Below, in pieces: positions 43,469 through 47,180 of a DNA stretch of 47,180 nucleotides. The translations under genes and the position numbers were made by a program. Under the pieces are notes generated by a model that was not told where the DNA came from, did no database searches, and saw only the letters and a program-made list of their open reading frames with translations. Source of the stretch: Deltaproteobacteria bacterium (GTDB lineage: Bacteria; Lernaellota; Lernaellaia; JACKCT01); contig JADLEX010000097.1 of the NCBI GenBank assembly GCA_020845895.1, positions 1 through 47,180 of the forward strand. The letters run 5' to 3'. Numbering within the stretch: position 1 is the stretch's first letter; every line of letters starts with the position of its first letter.

Positions 43469-44596
43469 ATGGACATTGCCCGCCTCGCGGATTTTCCCGA
43501 CATTCCGGTCGACGTTTCGGCGCGCGTGGTCGTCAACCGCGGTCACCAGTTCCTCGTCTCGCAGGCGGCGCGGGTGAGTTCGGGCGGCATCTCGCTGGTC
43601 GTGCGCGAAACGCTGCCGCTCGGCGCGCTCGTCGACATCGAGTTCGCGATTGTGGACGAGCTGCACCCCTATCGCGGCGAGGCCCGCGTGAAGTCCTGCG
43701 AGCCGGGGGGCGCGAAGGGCGAGTACCAACTCGACCTCGAATTCACGCGCGTCACGCACAAAAGCCTGACGTTTCGCGAGACGCTCATCGACTGGAATCG
43801 CAAGCGACGCGTCGTCGTTCAGCTCGCCGTCGATGCGGCGCAGTACGTGCGCCATCAGGCCAGGGGCAACCGGCTCGACGACAAGGATTTCGGCCTGCGC
43901 GGCGCGGGGCATCGGCGGTCGGTGCTGCTGATTCACGGATTTCTGGGCACGCGCGGCGCGATGTTCCTGATGGAGCAGCACCTCAAGGCGAAGGGATTTC
44001 CCGTCTTTTCGATCACGCTCGGCTGGCTCAACGTCCACGACATCAACCGTTCAGCGCAGCAGATCGCCGAGCGCGTCGAAACGATCCGCCGCAGGTTCGA
44101 CCTCGACCGAATCAACATTCTCGGTCACTCGATGGGCGGTCTGATCGGCTTGCAGTACATCAAATGCTTCGGCGGCGCGGATCACGTGAACAAGCTCGTC
44201 ACCGTCGGCACGCCGTTCGGCGGAGCTCGGCTCGCGACGGCGGCAATGATCGCGATGCCGTGGTTCGGCCTGATCGCGCCGAGCACGCGCCAGATGCAGC
44301 CGCACAGCCAATTCCTGTCGCAATTGATCGCGCCGCCGCTGCCGGACGGCGTGCGCGTCGTCTGCCTCGCGGCGATGCACGACGCGGTGGTGCATCCGCG
44401 GGCGTGCGTGCTCGACGGCGCCCGCAACATCCTGATGGCGACGAATCACGCCGGGCTGGTCGTGTCGCCGCGCCTGTTCGCCATCGTGGAGCGGGAACTC
44501 GGCGGACCGACGGCATCGCCGGAGCGGCGACGCGCGGACCTGGCGATCGTTCGTGACGAAGAGGCTCAGGGCGCGGCGGTCGATCCCGCCATTTGA
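43469..44596 (+). CDS. PilZ-like domain fused to alpha/beta hydrolase (lipase-like)
   Basis: 375 residues. Residues ~12-100 form a beta-barrel pattern like PilZ (QAARVSSGGISLVV...GEYQLDLEFTRV). The c-di-GMP-binding RxxxR is absent and the [D/N]xSxxG motif is only partly kept, so ligand binding is doubtful. Residues ~150-345 are a lipase-like hydrolase with LLIHGFLGTRG, S221 in ILGHSMGGLIGLQY, D305 (AAMHDAVVHP) and H327 (ATNHAGLV), a complete predicted triad. There is no signal peptide. The stop lies 31 nt inside the 3' end of the convergent lipoprotein gene. Confidence 0.8.
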   Translation: MDIARLADFPDIPVDVSARVVVNRGHQFLVSQAARVSSGGISLVVRETLPLGALVDIEFAIVDELHPYRGEARVKSCEPGGAKGEYQLDLEFTRVTHKSLTFRETLIDWNRKRRVVVQLAVDAAQYVRHQARGNRLDDKDFGLRGAGHRRSVLLIHGFLGTRGAMFLMEQHLKAKGFPVFSITLGWLNVHDINRSAQQIAERVETIRRRFDLDRINILGHSMGGLIGLQYIKCFGGADHVNKLVTVGTPFGGARLATAAMIAMPWFGLIAPSTRQMQPHSQFLSQLIAPPLPDGVRVVCLAAMHDAVVHPRACVLDGARNILMATNHAGLVVSPRLFAIVERELGGPTASPERRRADLAIVRDEEAQGAAVDPAI

Positions 44597-46764
44597 AACG
44601 CGGCGAGCGACGCGGACCGGGCGTCGGCCCCGTAGCGCCGCTGTACGATTCGCTCCGCAGTCGTCACCGGCATCACCTGTGCCATCTTGAGCCGCGTCCC
44701 GTAAAACGAGAGCGTGAGAAGCTGCCCGCTCGCGCCGTCGTCGCCGAGAAACTCACCCAATGGAATGTCCACCGGTCCGAGCCCCGCGAGCCCCGCCACG
44801 CGCGAGCCGGCGAGCACGACTTCGGCCCCCGCGGCAAGCGACGCGCGCACGGCGTCGACGTCGGCCGCTTGCGGCAGAACGACGATGTGAATCCCCTCGG
44901 ATGTCGGCGGGACGGGGTTCGTTCCGATGGTCACCGGCAACCCCCGGACGAGATAGGCGGCCGATTCGCCGGTTTCGTCACCGTCGAGGAGCACTCTCCG
45001 GATGCCGGCGTCACCGATTCGCGCCCGCGCGCCGAGCGCCCGCAGTAGGAACGCATCGGAAGCTTCGCCCGCGTCCCAGAAGGCCGCGAGGTCGTATTTG
45101 CGGATCTGCGGCAGAATCGAATACACGGGACGCAGCCGCTGCGCGATGGGGTCCTCGGCCTCGGCGCCGGAGCCGGTGACGATGCGCGTGACGCGCACCG
45201 ACGCGGGGTCGAATCCTTCCGGCGCGCGCACGGTGCCGCCGATGGCGATGGTGCGGATCTGGTAGGGATCGAAGCGCGTGACCGGGGCGTCGGCGGCGAA
45301 CTCCGCCGGCACGAGCAGGGGGTAATTGGGGAAATAGGTCGAGACCGTCGGCGAGGATTTCGATGCGCAGAAGGCGACGTTGCTGACGAGCGGGTTGTCG
45401 CCGTTGACGGCGACGATCTCGAGTCGTCCGTCGAGGGCATCGACGGGCATGAGGCCGAGAATGGCGTGATCTGCGAGAATCGCCTCGGTGAGCTCCTCGG
45501 CGGTGTCGAAGGTCCGCAGTTCCGCGACCAGCGGAGCGTCGAGCTGCGCCGACAGGATGCGCGCGAGCGGACCGACCGAGCCGAGCACGATGGGGCCGGG
45601 CTCGCCGTTCAATTCCTTCCAGTCCCCGATCTTGCCCGCGAAGACGTCGCGCAGACGCTGCGTCGAAACGCGGTTCACGAGTTTCTGGTGCGAGCACGCG
45701 AGGGCGGGGATCAGCCGTGACGGCACGATCGGGTTGAAGTGCCACTCGGTCGGAACGCTCAGCACGAGCGAGGAAAACTCGATCGGCGGTCGTTCCTGAA
45801 ACGACTTTCCGATGACCTTGAGGAAGTTGCCGTAGTAGATCTTTTCGAGCAGGTCGTCGGACAGCGCGAGGCCGCCGAACTCGCGCGGTACCCACGCGCG
45901 CGCCTCGTCCATCAGGCGCATCCGGTTCGTTTCGCGCTCCAGAAACGCGCGATACGCCTTCTGCGTCTGCATCCCCCACACGCCGTGGCGATAGAGCCGG
46001 TGGTCGAACTGCAGGCCGCCCGCGAAGAGGATGCGGTCTTGCCAAAGCGTGAAGACTTCGGCCGCGGCGTCGCCCTGCTCCAGGATCTCGCCGAAACGCT
46101 GCTCGAACCCCGGTCCGCCGTCGCCGCCGATGGAAACGTACAGATTATTGTGCAGCTCCATCGCGGTTTGCACGAGCGCGAGGTCGCCGGGCATGCCCAG
46201 CAGCCCCGCGCCGATGACGCGCATCTCCGGGTGGTCGAAGAGCACCGCCGACAACTCGTCGAGGAATTCTCGCCCGGCGATATGCGCGAAGACCGGCACG
46301 CCGTACAGCTCGACGTACTGATACAGCCCTTCCATCTCCGGGGCGTCGAGCCGGCGCTCTCCGGTCTCGCCGCGCCGCCAAAGCGCCAGGCCCCGCGCGC
46401 CGCGCTGGTGCAGGGCCTTGAACGTTTCGAGCGGCGCGGGATCGTCGGACGCGATGGTGACAAAGGGGATGAGAATGCCTTTCGACTCCTCGAAGGCCTT
46501 GAGCACCAGTTCGTTGGGATCGGGGGTCGGGCCGGGGTCGGGGAAAGGGGCTTGGACCGCGGGCTCGCGGCTTCCGGCGATTAACGCTACGCCGGTCAGT
46601 CCCGCCTGCTGGATGGAGTATACCAGCTCGTCCGCCCGGTCCTCGCGCGTCAGGTATTCGTGGGCAGAGTAGACGGGTTTTTCGTCGTAGTACGCATCGC
46701 GGCAGCCGCTGGCCCCGGCGAGGGCCAACATCGCGAAAACAATTAGGAATTTTCGTCGCACCAT
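44566..46764 (-). CDS. large lipoprotein: degenerate amidohydrolase-like plus substrate-binding-like domains
   Basis: 732 residues, signal MVRRKFLIVFAMLALAGASGC (lipidated C21). Residues ~35-265 follow the amidohydrolase_2 TIM-barrel plan (QAGLTGVALIAGS, VPVFAHIAGREFL, HNNLYVSIGG, DRILFAGGLQFD). Most metal ligands are missing: the N-terminal HxH reads SAHEYL, and the HLGG and GTD motifs are altered. Residues ~330-460 resemble a PstS-type binding domain (STQRLRDVFAGKIGDWKELN). The last ~200 residues are unassigned. It probably faces the periplasm or cell surface. The ATG at 46764 gives the signal peptide; 12 upstream residues of the longer reading are not signal-like. Function unknown. Confidence 0.7.
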   Translation of the reverse strand: MVRRKFLIVFAMLALAGASGCRDAYYDEKPVYSAHEYLTREDRADELVYSIQQAGLTGVALIAGSREPAVQAPFPDPGPTPDPNELVLKAFEESKGILIPFVTIASDDPAPLETFKALHQRGARGLALWRRGETGERRLDAPEMEGLYQYVELYGVPVFAHIAGREFLDELSAVLFDHPEMRVIGAGLLGMPGDLALVQTAMELHNNLYVSIGGDGGPGFEQRFGEILEQGDAAAEVFTLWQDRILFAGGLQFDHRLYRHGVWGMQTQKAYRAFLERETNRMRLMDEARAWVPREFGGLALSDDLLEKIYYGNFLKVIGKSFQERPPIEFSSLVLSVPTEWHFNPIVPSRLIPALACSHQKLVNRVSTQRLRDVFAGKIGDWKELNGEPGPIVLGSVGPLARILSAQLDAPLVAELRTFDTAEELTEAILADHAILGLMPVDALDGRLEIVAVNGDNPLVSNVAFCASKSSPTVSTYFPNYPLLVPAEFAADAPVTRFDPYQIRTIAIGGTVRAPEGFDPASVRVTRIVTGSGAEAEDPIAQRLRPVYSILPQIRKYDLAAFWDAGEASDAFLLRALGARARIGDAGIRRVLLDGDETGESAAYLVRGLPVTIGTNPVPPTSEGIHIVVLPQAADVDAVRASLAAGAEVVLAGSRVAGLAGLGPVDIPLGEFLGDDGASGQLLTLSFYGTRLKMAQVMPVTTAERIVQRRYGADARSASLAAFQMAGSTAAP

Positions 46765-47180
46765 GCCGCATGGTCCCCCGAAGCGCGCGGATTCTTCCAC
46801 AGGGGCGAAACGGTGTCAAACGGCGCCGCCAAATGACGCACTGGAAGTCGGGAATGCGGCCTCTCGGCGCGGCCGCCAGAACCGAAGATCAGTCCATCGC
46901 GCGTGTGGTGGGAGTGGTGCGGGTGAGCCGATCCTTGGGCCTGCGCCGCTACGCTCGCAGGGAAATGCACCGAAACCATTCAGCGTTTCGACGTTGAAAC
47001 AGTTCATCGCCGATCAAATTCTTATGTCGATAGCCGACCTGTGCCGCGCCACCGGTCATTCCGATTGCTCGCGGTCTGTCATCCTGAGCGCAGCGAAGGA
47101 TCTTCCCGTCCAAAAAGACCAGTCGTTTCAACGGTTTATCCGTTGCCATTTCATGTTTTACTGGAAGAATCTCAGCAGCC
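46765..47180. other. 416-nt region without a recognised gene
   Basis: Small ORFs here have no recognisable family and lack good ribosome-binding sites. The 5' half would hold the promoter of the minus-strand lipoprotein gene, but no clear hexamers stand out. The 3' half contains a short repeat of a widespread type (47077-47104), preceded by a related GTCATTCCGAT fragment at about 47055. Confidence 0.6.
47077..47104 (+). repeat. short interspersed repeat (TCATCCTGAGCG... type)
   Basis: GTCATCCTGAGCGCAGCGAA followed by GGATCTT is a variant of a short imperfect palindrome I know to be scattered through intergenic regions of many bacterial genomes. Only one clear copy is in this window. Its right boundary is unclear. 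Confidence 0.6.

Overview
The window is GC-rich and densely coded, and its codon use looks uniform. It reads like the chromosome of a free-living Gram-negative of deltaproteobacterial grade (Myxococcota or Lernaellota-like), though this placement is inference. Supporting points are many lipoprotein signal peptides, Asp-rich lipoprotein linkers, a PEP-CTERM/exosortase-style exopolysaccharide operon, a class II (B12-dependent) ribonucleotide reductase, and a tRNA gene without an encoded CCA end. No plasmid, phage or transposase gene was seen.

Layout. Positions 1-337 hold the end of an rRNA operon: the 23S 3' end, 5S and a terminator. A short-type alpha-glucan phosphorylase follows (528-3086). 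Convergent to it is a complete tryptophan operon on the minus strand, trpL-trpE-trpGD-trpC-trpF-trpB-trpA (9711 down to 3091). Its leader contains a peptide with tandem Trp codons, a 1:2 hairpin, an antiterminator and a terminator, which is a textbook ribosome-mediated attenuator. Upstream on the same strand, five genes joined by 4-nt stop/start overlaps (17353-9753) encode a DPM1-like glycosyltransferase, an LPG-synthase-type membrane protein, a GT39-like transferase and two sulfatase-like proteins. A small lipoprotein gene (17448-17954) lies before them.

From a good divergent promoter near 18000, eight tightly coupled plus-strand genes (18051-28531) form an exopolysaccharide operon: GT4, flippase, O-antigen-ligase-like protein, FemAB-like protein, DegT-type aminotransferase, polysaccharide deacetylase, a degenerate ATP-grasp fusion and a GT2. 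Next come nrdJ, behind an NrdR box, and a dCMP deaminase. After these lie an Asp-rich lipoprotein, queC with an alpha/beta hydrolase, tRNA-Lys(CTT) with a bidirectional terminator, and a PEGA-repeat protein.

The most unusual part is 37900-42224. An MmeI-like (type IIL) restriction-methylation gene is bracketed by two palindromic repeats of 68 and 69 nt. It also carries four copies of a related palindrome inside its reading frame. Each internal copy is exactly 96 nt and all four are in the same codon phase. Two of them enclose a 318-nt segment encoding an intact-looking DUF559 (Vsr-like) nuclease domain. The whole 510-nt block sits in the linker just before methyltransferase motif I, and the frame stays open throughout. 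I read this as a translated-through palindromic mobile element carrying its own nuclease.

The window ends with a MepA-like endopeptidase, a small membrane protein, a PilZ-like/lipase fusion, a large lipoprotein with degenerate amidohydrolase and substrate-binding-like domains, and a noncoding stretch with a widespread short repeat.
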